DNA of 33,259 bases from an uncultured Clostridia bacterium (GTDB lineage Bacteria > Bacillota > Clostridia > Christensenellales > Aristaeellaceae). Below the pieces are notes generated by a model, which was not told the DNA's origin, did not search any database, and saw only the letters and a program-made list of their open reading frames with translations. The stretch is from contig CAMOUF010000207.1 of NCBI GenBank assembly GCA_946626395.1, positions 1-33,259 of the forward strand, written 5' to 3'. Below, one piece after another: positions 24,164 to 32,780 of the stretch (positions are counted from its first letter, which is position 1; every line of letters begins with the position of its first letter). The position numbers and the translations under genes were made by a program.

Positions 24164-25312
24164 TTATCTTCCTCCCGTTTTTTTCGCCGTCCACCAGTCC
24201 AGATATTTTCTTAGGTTGGCCCCATTTTGGCAGCGGACTTCATAATAAGCCTCCCCCACGGAGAACAGGAGCACATTGTGCCGGGTCATGGCCATGGCCT
24301 GGACGGCGTCCGGATACAGGATTTTTCCCACTGCCTCCAGATGATCCGCGTATTGAAGGATGGAGCCGCTGCCCAGGCAGACCTGCCGGTGGGCGTCCTC
24401 GATCCTGGACAGGGTCATGCCCTCGTCCCGGAACAAAATCTCCCGCTCCTGGGGCGCGAAATTCCTCCGGCGCAATTGCTCCTTTTGCCATGCGTCCCAC
24501 TGGGCAAGGGTGGGGAAAGGGGCGTCATGGGGAAAAAAGCCCGTAGGGGTCAGGCGCGTTTCCAGTCCGCAGGCGCAGAAAAACCGGTCTCCTTTGCTTT
24601 TCAGCGTGCCCACCCTTTTGCATTTTGGGCACAGGTACAGCAGCCTTTCCAGGCATTCCGCCAAATGGCGGGACCGATACGGCGCCGGGTTTTCCGCCTG
24701 CCTTGCCCAGGCGTCCTCACCGATGTCCCGGTCGATCAGGGCGTTTAGCTGCCCCGTGGTCATCTGTTTCAAGGGGGCCGGCTGATAGATGCCCGCTACC
24801 CGGCCCCGGACAGGGCCTTTGCGGGGCTTTTTCGCCCATCGGGGATCGGCCAGATAGGCGCCCTCCAGCCGGTAGGTGACCAGCGCCGCGTCCATCATAC
24901 GGGCCAGGGTGCCGGTGCCCGGCACCACGGGGATGCTTTTTCCATCCCAGCTGGCTTCGCCTTCCGCGAACAGGCAGATGGAATGCCCGGCCCGCAGATG
25001 CTTTAAGCAGAGCCTGGCCGTCTCCACGCCGGAATCACCCTTGCAGCGGGGAATGATCCCCACCAGCCATTGCAGCGCCCGGGAGAGAAGCCCCTTGCGG
25101 AAAAGATGCTCGCTGGCCACAAAATACGCCTGCCGCTTCCCCAGGGCCAGGGCCAGGAGAATCGGGTCCCGGGCCGAGGCATGATTGCAGACCAGCAAAA
25201 TCGGCCCTTCTGCTTGGATGGGCTCGCAGGAAAACCGAAAGAAACGCAGAAGAAAAGGGCGGGCCGCCTGCAGCACACGCCAAATCCGCAGGTAACGGGC
25301 ATGATCATCCAT
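24164..25312 (-). CDS. PlsC-like acyltransferase with zinc ribbon
   Basis: This 382-residue protein has a 1-acyl-glycerol-3-phosphate acyltransferase-type N-terminal domain. The HX4D motif is NHASARDP (His 44, Asp 49), and the substrate motif is FAEGEAS (115-121) in place of FPEGTRS. After residue 220 a Cys4-type ribbon appears as CPKC (228-231) and CAC (246-248), followed by about 130 residues with a tail of beta-strands and FSVGEAYYEVRCQ. The ATG at 25312 follows AGGAGG, and an earlier ATG at 25381 lacks a ribosome site. It shares an operon with the GltS-like gene. The acyl donor and acceptor are unknown. Confidence 0.82.
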   Translation of the reverse strand: MDDHARYLRIWRVLQAARPFLLRFFRFSCEPIQAEGPILLVCNHASARDPILLALALGKRQAYFVASEHLFRKGLLSRALQWLVGIIPRCKGDSGVETARLCLKHLRAGHSICLFAEGEASWDGKSIPVVPGTGTLARMMDAALVTYRLEGAYLADPRWAKKPRKGPVRGRVAGIYQPAPLKQMTTGQLNALIDRDIGEDAWARQAENPAPYRSRHLAECLERLLYLCPKCKRVGTLKSKGDRFFCACGLETRLTPTGFFPHDAPFPTLAQWDAWQKEQLRRRNFAPQEREILFRDEGMTLSRIEDAHRQVCLGSGSILQYADHLEAVGKILYPDAVQAMAMTRHNVLLFSVGEAYYEVRCQNGANLRKYLDWWTAKKTGGR

Positions 25313-25364
25313 CCGGCCGCCTCCTCTCTGCTCCCCATCTGTCATGCTCTTTTTTCTCCCGCCC

Positions 25365-25393
25365 ATCATACCATAATCCATAAAAAATGGAAA
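25365..25393 (-). promoter_or_regulatory. Promoter of the acyltransferase-symporter operon
   Basis: On the minus strand TTTCCA (25393-25388) and TATGAT (25370-25365) are 17 bases apart, about 50 bases upstream of the ATG at 25312. Confidence 0.65.
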
Positions 25394-25430
25394 GAACTAT
25401 TGTATAACTATATGAACGCTTTCAATCACC

Positions 25431-25596
25431 AGGCAATAGGCATCAGGCAATAGGCAATAGGAAAACGAGAGTACAGAGTGAAGAATTCAGAGTTCAGATA
25501 TTTTCGTTATTTCAAGTCTTCATGCGTTTCTTGTGTACGCTATATTCCTCTGCACTCTGTACTGCACTCTTTCAACTATTGCCTTTTGCCTAATCA
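25431..25596. repeat. Long imperfect inverted repeat with AGGCAATAGG units
   Basis: AGGCAATAGG is repeated at 25431-25440 and 25446-25455, with a partial third copy at 25454-25461. The left arm, continuing GAGAGTACAGAGTGAAG, pairs imperfectly with the right arm (about 25546-25596: CTCTGCACTCTGTACTGCAC, then CTATTGCCTTTTGCCT) around a loop of about 60 AT-rich bases. It fills the gene-free stretch 25313-25623 together with the promoter. It may act as a transcript end for the pectin operon. Confidence 0.6.
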
Positions 25597-25623
25597 CTTA
25601 AAGTGCTTTTCCAGCCTTCCCAA

Positions 25624-26970
25624 TCATTCCAAAAGCACGCCCGTGGCCACGCCATCGTAGCCCACGGTTACCGGATCGTAGGATTTGCGGCACTGAACGG
25701 TGACAGACCCATCCGCAAAGCGCACCAGCATATCAAAGCCGCAAGGGGCCTCCCCCACCGCGTAGCAGCGCACCCGCAGCAAATCCTTTTCCACCCAGCC
25801 GCCGGAGGCCAGCGCGGGCACGGACAGCCAGCCGGGATAGGGAATTTTTTCATTTTTGCCCCGGCCAAAGGGAAGGCAGACCTTGCCCCGGGCGTTTTCA
25901 TATTCCAGGCAGTTGCCCTTTAATTGCAGGGATTTTAAGCCCAGCTGGTTTTCCTCCGGGAAAACATAGACCCCCGTTTCCGGGATGCCCAGCTTTTTTT
26001 GATCGGGCACGGTATGGACCCTGAGCTTGAGCGTCACGCCCTCCATGTCCTCTTTCCCCAGCCAGGGGTAGATTTCTTCAAAGAAGGCGTTGTAAATCCG
26101 CTGCACCCCGCAGGGGTCCAGCCGGGTATCGGCAATGGTGGACAGCACCGTCTTTTTTTCCGGGCAAATCACGCTGAGCTGACCCCCCAGGCCGTACATG
26201 GCAAAGCCCGCCCGGGTGCGCCAGCACTGCCAGCCGTAGCCGTACTGCTCCTCCTCGTTGGCCTGGAGCAGGGTCTCCATGTGCTTCTTTCCCATTTCCC
26301 TGGCATACCAGGCGGGAATGATTCCCTCTCCCCCATTGAGAACGCACAAAGCCACCCTGTGCAGATCCCTTAGGCTCATGCACAGGCCCGTGCCCCCCTG
26401 GCAGCAGCCGGAAGGGTCCCGGAGCCAATAGCGGTCATCCTGGCAGCGAAGGGGTGAAAACAGCCGCTCCTCCAAATAATTAATCACTTCCTGCCCGCTC
26501 AGGCGTTTCACCAGCGCCGCCAGGGCCTGAGAGCAGCCGGTGTCATAATAAAACACCGTGCCCGGCTCATGGGTGGGCGTGCCGGTAAAGAAGGTTTGGG
26601 CCCAGTTTTCGTCCACCCCTTCCCGGTAGGTGGTCCAGCGGTAGCAGGTGGCCATGCGCAGCATATCCCCGATAGTCAGCCGCAGCAGGCGTCCGTCCGG
26701 GTTGGGGGGCAGCCAATCCCGGAAATAATCGGTGATTTTATCGTTCAAGGTCAGCTTTCCCTGGTCGATGAGCATGCCCACGGCAATGCCCGTCATGGTC
26801 TTGCTGACGGAATACATCCGATGAGGAACGCCCTCCTTGAAGGGCGCGTAATACGCTTTCGCTTTTTCCCGGCCGTTCACCGTCAAAAGAAAGCCGTGCA
26901 TGTTCACGTCCTCTTTTTTGAGCCGATCAACAAAGGCCTGCACCCGGGCCGCCAAAGGATTTTCCGCCAT
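25624..26970 (-). CDS. Beta-lactamase-family serine hydrolase (class C fold)
   Basis: This 448-residue protein has the penicillin-binding/class C beta-lactamase fold in its first 330 residues. SVSK (Ser 54, Lys 57) is the catalytic motif, Tyr 142 in YYDTG stands at the second motif with Thr instead of Asn, and GLGGQ replaces the usual HxG. The C-terminal 110 residues form an extra beta-rich domain. No signal peptide is present, so it is cytoplasmic. It overlaps the GH105 gene by 44 bases and is the last gene of the pectin operon. A carbohydrate or aryl esterase activity fits this context better than antibiotic resistance, but that is inference. Confidence 0.82.
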   Translation of the reverse strand: MAENPLAARVQAFVDRLKKEDVNMHGFLLTVNGREKAKAYYAPFKEGVPHRMYSVSKTMTGIAVGMLIDQGKLTLNDKITDYFRDWLPPNPDGRLLRLTIGDMLRMATCYRWTTYREGVDENWAQTFFTGTPTHEPGTVFYYDTGCSQALAALVKRLSGQEVINYLEERLFSPLRCQDDRYWLRDPSGCCQGGTGLCMSLRDLHRVALCVLNGGEGIIPAWYAREMGKKHMETLLQANEEEQYGYGWQCWRTRAGFAMYGLGGQLSVICPEKKTVLSTIADTRLDPCGVQRIYNAFFEEIYPWLGKEDMEGVTLKLRVHTVPDQKKLGIPETGVYVFPEENQLGLKSLQLKGNCLEYENARGKVCLPFGRGKNEKIPYPGWLSVPALASGGWVEKDLLRVRCYAVGEAPCGFDMLVRFADGSVTVQCRKSYDPVTVGYDGVATGVLLE

Positions 26971-28084
26971 CGTCCTTTCTCCCTTCCCGCAGAAGCTGTT
27001 CTTCGCACGCCGCCTGAATGAACGCCCCGGTGGCTTTCAGATCGCGGCTGACCACGTTTTCGCTGATATAGTAATCAAAGGACCCGTCCCGGCCTCCGCT
27101 GCCCCCCAGGCCCGCGCCCTGGCAGCACTTGGCGACGAAGGTTTCGCCGTTCTTCATTTGGCCCACAAAATGGCGCTGGATGCTTTCAAAGCTCCTTTGC
27201 GCCTCCTGGCCGCATTGCGCTGGCAGCAGCCCCAGCCGCGCGCCTTTGAGGAGCGCGTAAGTCATCAGGCAGGAGCCGGAGGATTCCGGATAATTCCCCG
27301 TCCGGCCCGGGCAGTCCAGCACCTGGAGCCAGACCCCCTCCTGTCGGACGGACAAAAGCTGTCGGGAAAGGGTTTGGAAAAACTCCAGCACCTCCCCGTA
27401 TCTTTCATTTTCCCTGGGCAGCAATTCCAGGCTGTCCGCCAGCGCCACCATGTACCAGCCCACGGCCCTTCCCCAGGCGTGGGCCGCCCGGCCCGTTTGG
27501 GGATCGGCCCAAGGCTGCTGCTTCTTTTCATCCCAGCCGTGGCAGGGCAGGCCCGTTTCCGAGTTCAGGGTATGGCGGTACGCTAAAATCAATTGGCTGG
27601 CCGCGTCGTTCAGGGCGTCGGTTTCCCCATGAAGCATCCGCTCCGCTTGGATATAAAAGGGAATGGCCATGTGCTGGCCGTCCAGCCACATTTGAAAGGG
27701 ATACACGTTTTTGTGCCAGAAGCCGCCGTCCGAGGTACGGGGCTGGGTGTCCAGTTGGGAGCGCAGCAAAGCAACGGCCTTCCGGAATTTTTCCTTGCCC
27801 GTTTTCTCATACAGGAAGATCAGGTTCCGCCCGTTGCACAGGTAATCCAGGTTTTGGGCGGAAAGATCATAGCCCGCGATGGTTCCGTCCTCCCCCACCA
27901 TGATGTCCAAAGCATCGTGGATATAGGAAAAATAGACTTCCCTGCCGGTCAGGGCATAGAGCATTTCCATGCCCCGCCAGACCACGCCGTAATCATAGCT
28001 CCATTTTTTGTTCAGCAGCCCTTCCCGCTTCATCAGCCATCCAGCCACCGTTTCCGCCGAGTGGGGAAGATACCCTGTCAGCAT
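26927..28084 (-). CDS. GH105 unsaturated rhamnogalacturonyl hydrolase
   Basis: This 385-residue enzyme of family GH105 (YteR-like) removes the unsaturated galacturonic acid left at oligosaccharide ends by pectate or rhamnogalacturonan lyases. It has the alpha/alpha-barrel layout, with YDYGVVWRGMEMLY near residue 31, the catalytic Asp at about 135 in MWLDGQHM, AHAWGRAVGWYM, and NYPESSGSCLMTYALLKG. The length matches the family. The start overlaps the stop of the upstream fusion gene (GTGCTATGCTGA), giving tight coupling. It has no signal peptide, so it works on imported oligosaccharides. Confidence 0.9.
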   Translation of the reverse strand: MLTGYLPHSAETVAGWLMKREGLLNKKWSYDYGVVWRGMEMLYALTGREVYFSYIHDALDIMVGEDGTIAGYDLSAQNLDYLCNGRNLIFLYEKTGKEKFRKAVALLRSQLDTQPRTSDGGFWHKNVYPFQMWLDGQHMAIPFYIQAERMLHGETDALNDAASQLILAYRHTLNSETGLPCHGWDEKKQQPWADPQTGRAAHAWGRAVGWYMVALADSLELLPRENERYGEVLEFFQTLSRQLLSVRQEGVWLQVLDCPGRTGNYPESSGSCLMTYALLKGARLGLLPAQCGQEAQRSFESIQRHFVGQMKNGETFVAKCCQGAGLGGSGGRDGSFDYYISENVVSRDLKATGAFIQAACEEQLLREGRKDDGGKSFGGPGAGLC

Positions 28085-29790
28085 AGCACATGATCCTCCG
28101 CGGCGATCAGATCGCTGTAATCGTTCCTTTCCGCGTCTGTGATTTCTTCCTCCGTTTCCTCCAGGCCGGACTCATACCTGGACAGGAACAGCATGGCGAT
28201 GCGGCTGGCCCCTTCCTCCTGCAAATGGCTGTTGTCCTGGAGACCGTCGGGATAATTCCGGCTGCCGGCAGGCACATGGCAGTAAACGCGCTTGGAGTTT
28301 TCCACCCCCGCCGACTGCACCATATGCATGGTGGCCTTTTCCAGATCCACCAGCCGCACGCCCCGATAAGATGCCAGGTTCCGCATGGCGTCGGGATACG
28401 GGCCATGGGTGGGCAGCAGCTGGCCCGCTTCATTGAACATGCGCCGGGCGATGGGCGTGGCCAAAATGGGCTCCGCCCCCTGCCGCCGGGCCGCGTCGAT
28501 ATACATGGACAGGTATTCCGGGAAGGTGACGCGGGGATTGGTGTTCCGTTCGGGGTCAGGCTTTTCATCGTTATGGGAGAAGGAAATGACCAGCTTGTCC
28601 CCTTTGCGCAGGCACAGTTCGATAAAGTTCAGCCGCTTTTCCGCGATGAAGCTCTTGCTGCTGCGGCCGCACACGGCGCAGTTTTCCACATACGCCTGTT
28701 TCCCCATGGCATTCAGGCAGGCTTGCAGCTTCTGCCCCCAGCCCATCATAGGATATCTGTCCAAAGCATAATTGGCCATGGTGCTGTCCCCGCACAAAAA
28801 CCAGGTGGGCACCCGCTTGTCTGGCCGCCAATTGTCCCAGCCGCCGATGACCTCCTGAATGGAATAATCCGCGGCTTCCACGGCGGTCATGCGCTTTTGC
28901 TTGGGATGGCGGGGGGATTGATCGGCCCGGGCCCCGGTGGTGCCGAATTCGGCGTAGCGCTCCGTGACCAGCTTCACCTCGTCCCAGTCCGCAAAGCCCT
29001 GGGGGGAAACATGCTCGTCCATATCGCAGTTCAAAAACACCGTGCGGGAGAACTTCCGCCAGGGTCGGCCCAGATACGCCTGGCCTTCCGCACATTCGCC
29101 GGTCAATTTGCAGTTGTGGAACACCAGGCCGTAGGGCTGCTCCTCCGGGGTATTGGCGGCGGTATACAGCCCGCCCCGGGCATTCATGAACAGGGTGCAG
29201 CGCTCAAACCAGCAGCGGTAGGGGCCGAAGATAAAGTCCACGTCGCCCTGGATAAAGCAATCCTCAAAGTATTGGCGGCTGTGGGTGAGGGTGCTGTCGC
29301 CGATGGATTCCACGCATTCGGCGCCGGCCTGCCGGGGCGCCACGAAATCCACCACCTTCTGCATCAGCGGCCCGCAGAACAGGGTGTCCTGATGGGCGAT
29401 CATGCGCACGTTGCGCCACACGCCCCGGTCCCCCGCCGCGTACACCGCCACCGCCTGGCCCACGTCCCGGCCGTCCCCCGCGTCGTTGCGAATGGTGAGA
29501 TTTTCCACCTCCACGTTGTTGCCCGTCACCATGAAGGTGGCAGAAAGGAAGGTGCCCCGCTCGATGCCGTCGGGGTTTTGGTCCTTGGCGCAGCCCTTGG
29601 CGGTGATCACGGTGCGGTCCCGGGCCTCGCCGATGATGCGCACGTTGTCCTTATTGACCACCACCCGCTCCTGGAATTCTTCCATGCGCAGCAAAAGAAT
29701 GGTGGGCGTCTGGCCCCCGCCGGGAATGGCGTCAATGGCCTGCTGAATAGAAGTAAAATCCCCGCTGCCGTCCTTGGCGATAATATACAT
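28078..29790 (-). CDS. Bifunctional pectin methylesterase (CE8) and CE12 acetylesterase
   Basis: This 570-residue protein joins two esterases. Residues 1-315 are a pectin methylesterase beta-helix: GQAVAVY (Gln 112), QDTLF (Gln 134, Asp 135), catalytic Asp 185 in GDVDFIFG, and LGRPWR (Arg 242, Trp 244). Residues 328-530 are an SGNH/CE12 rhamnogalacturonan acetylesterase: GDSTMANY (Ser 336), GRSSKSF, FSHNDEKP, and DNSH (Asp 519, His 522). Both sets of catalytic residues are complete. There is no signal peptide, so the enzyme should remove methyl and acetyl groups from pectic oligosaccharides inside the cell. The ATG lies 13 bases after the CE12 gene and follows GGGGGG. Confidence 0.9.
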   Translation of the reverse strand: MYIIAKDGSGDFTSIQQAIDAIPGGGQTPTILLLRMEEFQERVVVNKDNVRIIGEARDRTVITAKGCAKDQNPDGIERGTFLSATFMVTGNNVEVENLTIRNDAGDGRDVGQAVAVYAAGDRGVWRNVRMIAHQDTLFCGPLMQKVVDFVAPRQAGAECVESIGDSTLTHSRQYFEDCFIQGDVDFIFGPYRCWFERCTLFMNARGGLYTAANTPEEQPYGLVFHNCKLTGECAEGQAYLGRPWRKFSRTVFLNCDMDEHVSPQGFADWDEVKLVTERYAEFGTTGARADQSPRHPKQKRMTAVEAADYSIQEVIGGWDNWRPDKRVPTWFLCGDSTMANYALDRYPMMGWGQKLQACLNAMGKQAYVENCAVCGRSSKSFIAEKRLNFIELCLRKGDKLVISFSHNDEKPDPERNTNPRVTFPEYLSMYIDAARRQGAEPILATPIARRMFNEAGQLLPTHGPYPDAMRNLASYRGVRLVDLEKATMHMVQSAGVENSKRVYCHVPAGSRNYPDGLQDNSHLQEEGASRIAMLFLSRYESGLEETEEEITDAERNDYSDLIAAEDHVLC

Positions 29791-29803
29791 AGCAATTCCC
29801 CCC

Positions 29804-30448
29804 TTAAATCAATCCAAATTCCTTCAGCGCTTCCGCCGTCATTTTCGCGTATGCCTCCGCGCCGGGGCGGCGGGTGTGGGTGTCGTCGGTCTGCCCGTTG
29901 GGATAGGCGGGGAACACGCCGGGCTCCACATACATATACAGCTTTTTGCTTTCTTCCTCCCCCAGCTGACGCACGTAGGCGGTGCTCTTTTCATAGATGT
30001 CGATGAGGGGCACGTTCCGCTGGGCGGCCAGCACGCGAATCACATCGGGGTATTCCCCGTGGGTTTCCAGCAGCTTTCCATCCCGCCAATAGCGGCGGCA
30101 GATGGGCGTGAGCAGGATAGGCCGGGCCCGGTGCAGCATGGCGGTGTCCACATAAATTTCCAGGTTATGATAGAAGCTGGTCCAGGGGTCGGTGTGCCGC
30201 CAGACCAGGTCGCTGGTGTCGTTGTGGGTGAACTGGATGAGCAGCAAATCGCCGGGCTGGATTTCGGTTTCGATTTTTTGCAGCCTCCCCTCGGACAAAA
30301 AGGACTTGGTGCTCCGTCCCCCCATAGCCCGGTTTTCCACCCGCACCCCGGGCACAAATTCAGGCAGCACCTGGCCCCAGCCCGTGATGGGGGCCTGCTC
30401 CGGGGTATAGCTGGCGGCGGTGGAATCGCCGCAGACATAAATGGTCAT
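29804..30448 (-). CDS. Rhamnogalacturonan acetylesterase (CE12, SGNH hydrolase)
   Basis: This 214-residue cytoplasmic SGNH hydrolase removes acetyl groups from rhamnogalacturonan oligosaccharides. The nucleophile block is GDSTAASY (Ser 9), followed by GGRSTKSF (oxyanion Gly), FTHND (Asn), and DDTH (Asp 188, His 191). It is close in style to the C-terminal half of the downstream fusion protein, so the operon holds two CE12 domains that may prefer different positions. The start overlaps the GH95 stop by four bases and follows GGAGG. The length is typical for a single-domain CE12 enzyme. Confidence 0.9.
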   Translation of the reverse strand: MTIYVCGDSTAASYTPEQAPITGWGQVLPEFVPGVRVENRAMGGRSTKSFLSEGRLQKIETEIQPGDLLLIQFTHNDTSDLVWRHTDPWTSFYHNLEIYVDTAMLHRARPILLTPICRRYWRDGKLLETHGEYPDVIRVLAAQRNVPLIDIYEKSTAYVRQLGEEESKKLYMYVEPGVFPAYPNGQTDDTHTRRPGAEAYAKMTAEALKEFGLI

Positions 30449-32697
30449 ATGATTTCCTCCTCTGATTCCGTATTTTTTCGGATGACGCGAACAGGCTTTC
30501 CCGCCGCGCAGGGAATGGTTTTCCCCCCTGCCAGGCGCAGGACGCCGTCCCGGTCCGGGATGATGACGGCCTCATAGCCCCCTTCATCCCAGGCAAGATC
30601 CACGGTCAGCCCGCCCCGGGCCCGCAGCCCTTTGGCGCTGCCCCGCTTCCACCGGGGCGGAAGGGCGGGCAGGATGCGCAGGAACCCCTCCTGGCTTTGC
30701 AGCAGCATTTCCGCCATGCCCGCCGCCGCGCCGAAATTGCCGTCGATCTGGAAGGGGGGATGATTGTCCAGCAGATTGGGCAGGGTGGATCTTTCCAGCA
30801 GCAGCCGGATATTGTCCCCCGCCTGTTCCCCGTCCAGCAGCCGGGCCCACAGGCAGATGATCCAGGCCCGGCTCCAGCCGGTATGGCCCCCGCCGTTTTT
30901 CAGGCGGCTTTCGATGGTGGCCCGGGCGGCGGCAAAGGCCGCGGGGGTTGCCGGCGTGATGCCATGGCCGGGAAACAGGGAAAACAGGTGGCTCATGTGC
31001 CGGTGGCCGGGGCAGGCGTCCCGGCAGGGGCGCAGCCATTCCTTGATCAGCCCGTTTTCGATTTGCACGGGCTTGAGCTTCGCCTTGAGCGCCGTCCACC
31101 TTTCCGTGTCCCGGTCCAGCGCCCCGCCGCATTCCTCCAGCGCTGTGAGCAGTTCCCACAGAATCTGCTGATCCATGGCCGCCCGGTCCGTCAGGCTGCC
31201 GCTTTCCCCGCCGGGGGTGATATACACGTTTTCCGGGGAGCAGGAGGGGCTGATGAAGATTTCCCCGTTTTCCTCGGTCATGTAAGCCGCCAGGAATTCC
31301 GCCGCGCCCTCCATCAGGGAATAATGCTCAGAAAGAAATGCCCGATCCCCCGTGAACCGGTAATGCTCCGCGATGTGCAGCGCAAGCCAGGCCGCGCCCA
31401 TGGGCCAATAGGTGGCGGGCGGGTATATGTCCTGGGGCGCGCAGTCCCCCCACAGGTCGGTGTTGTGGTGGGCCACCCAGCCCCGGTCAATGCCGTACAT
31501 TTCCCGAGCCACAGCCTCCCCCCGGGGCCGCATCCGCTGAAGATGCTCCAGCAGCGGCAGATGGCAGTCGCTTAAATGGCAGCTTTCAGCGGGCCAGTAA
31601 TTCATTTCCGTGTTGATATTGATGGTATATTTCCCATCCCAGGGCGGGCGGAAATCCTCATTCCACACTCCCTGCAAATTGGCGGGCAGGCTGCCGGGGC
31701 GGGAGCAGGACAAAAGCAGATACCGCCCATAGGCGAAATAGAGCGCTTCCAGGCCGTTGTCGCTTTCCCCCTGGGCATAGCGGGCAAGCCGTTCATCGGT
31801 GGGCAAATCCTCCAAAGAAGAATCGTCCTCCAGGCGCAGCGCGCAGGCGTTCATATGGCTTTCCACGTCCCGGATATGGGCCGCTTTCACCGCTTCATAG
31901 CCCGCTTTTTCCGCCGCGTCCAGCCTCTCCACGCAGGCGGCCAGGGGATCGGCTTCGTAAAACGTGGTGGCGGCGGCCAGATAGATTTCGCATTGTTCCG
32001 GGCAGCGAAGGAGGCTGCCCACCGTTTGGACCCCGTCCCCCACGCAGCGGCATACCGCCGCCCAGGAAACGCCCCCGTCCCCGGTTTGGCCGGTGAGGGC
32101 CAGGGTGCGCCCGTCCAGCGCGAATATCCAGTTCATGTACACGCCGCGGCTCAGAATCAGCCTGCACGGAAAGCCCTTATAGCGCAGCGCCATGACCTGG
32201 TTGGGATAGGACACAAAGCACTCCCGGAAGCATGCCTTGCCCTGCATGGCGTAAGCCGTTTGGGCGATGCCGGTGTCCAGATCCAGGGAACGGCGGTACT
32301 GCGCAACCGGCGTCTGGAAGCGCGTCATATCCCGCTTGAACAATCCCCGCAGGCCATGGAGGCAGGCGGGGGGATTGCCGTCCAGCTGCTGGAGGATCAC
32401 ATCGCACAGGGGCTCGTAGTGCCTTTCGCCGTTGGGCGTGGCGGTCAAGGCTTCCTCCGCCAGCTGGGTGGCCTCCTGGATTTTATCCTCCCGCAGCAGG
32501 CGGCGGATGCGGGGCAGATTGCTTTTCGCGTCCGGGTTTACCCGATTGCGAAAGCCGCCGTACCACAGGCTGTCCTCGTTCATCGAAACGCGCTCGATCA
32601 GCGCGCCGCCAAACACCATGGCCCCCATGCGCCCGTTGCCCAGGGGCAGGGCTTCATTCCAGTTGGCCGCGGGCTGACGATACCATAGCGTGTTCAC
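30445..32697 (-). CDS. GH95 family alpha-L-fucosidase or alpha-L-galactosidase
   Basis: This 750-residue GH95 enzyme removes alpha-linked L-fucose, or in some members L-galactose, from side chains. The N-terminal beta-domain starts LWYRQPAANWNEALPLGNGR with MNEDSLWYGG. The alpha/alpha barrel has NINTEMNYWPAESC, LWGDCAP, SPSCSPEN with the catalytic Glu, and HMSHLFSLFPG. The C-terminal domain carries LPPRWKRGSAKGL. The start is GTG at 32697 with AAGGA five bases upstream. There is no signal peptide. In a pectin operon the substrate is probably rhamnogalacturonan II or another pectic side chain. The choice between fucose and galactose cannot be settled here. Confidence 0.88.
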   Translation of the reverse strand: MNTLWYRQPAANWNEALPLGNGRMGAMVFGGALIERVSMNEDSLWYGGFRNRVNPDAKSNLPRIRRLLREDKIQEATQLAEEALTATPNGERHYEPLCDVILQQLDGNPPACLHGLRGLFKRDMTRFQTPVAQYRRSLDLDTGIAQTAYAMQGKACFRECFVSYPNQVMALRYKGFPCRLILSRGVYMNWIFALDGRTLALTGQTGDGGVSWAAVCRCVGDGVQTVGSLLRCPEQCEIYLAAATTFYEADPLAACVERLDAAEKAGYEAVKAAHIRDVESHMNACALRLEDDSSLEDLPTDERLARYAQGESDNGLEALYFAYGRYLLLSCSRPGSLPANLQGVWNEDFRPPWDGKYTININTEMNYWPAESCHLSDCHLPLLEHLQRMRPRGEAVAREMYGIDRGWVAHHNTDLWGDCAPQDIYPPATYWPMGAAWLALHIAEHYRFTGDRAFLSEHYSLMEGAAEFLAAYMTEENGEIFISPSCSPENVYITPGGESGSLTDRAAMDQQILWELLTALEECGGALDRDTERWTALKAKLKPVQIENGLIKEWLRPCRDACPGHRHMSHLFSLFPGHGITPATPAAFAAARATIESRLKNGGGHTGWSRAWIICLWARLLDGEQAGDNIRLLLERSTLPNLLDNHPPFQIDGNFGAAAGMAEMLLQSQEGFLRILPALPPRWKRGSAKGLRARGGLTVDLAWDEGGYEAVIIPDRDGVLRLAGGKTIPCAAGKPVRVIRKNTESEEEII

Positions 32698-32716
32698 GCT
32701 CGTCCTTCCCCCCTCG

Positions 32717-32755
32717 AAAAAAACCGGGGCTGCCGGCAGAGTCCGACAGCCCCGG
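32717..32755 (-). terminator. Intercistronic terminator hairpin after the solute-binding protein
   Basis: On the minus strand GCCGGGGCTG pairs with CAGCCCCGG around a loop, followed by seven T residues. It lies between the solute-binding protein stop (32781) and the GH95 start (32697), so only part of the transcripts should run on into the enzyme genes. Confidence 0.85.
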
Positions 32756-32780
32756 CAAAGGGATTGCTTGTTCCGTTGAA

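Noticed and set aside
25431..25461. Repeats that could suggest a CRISPR array
   Set aside because: The units are about 10 bases, nearly contiguous and without uniform spacers, and no cas genes are nearby.
28090..30006. A 638-residue plus-strand reading frame opposite the CE8-CE12 gene
   Set aside because: It is an antisense shadow rich in His, Gly and Ala from GC-biased codons. The minus-strand frame has complete catalytic motifs.
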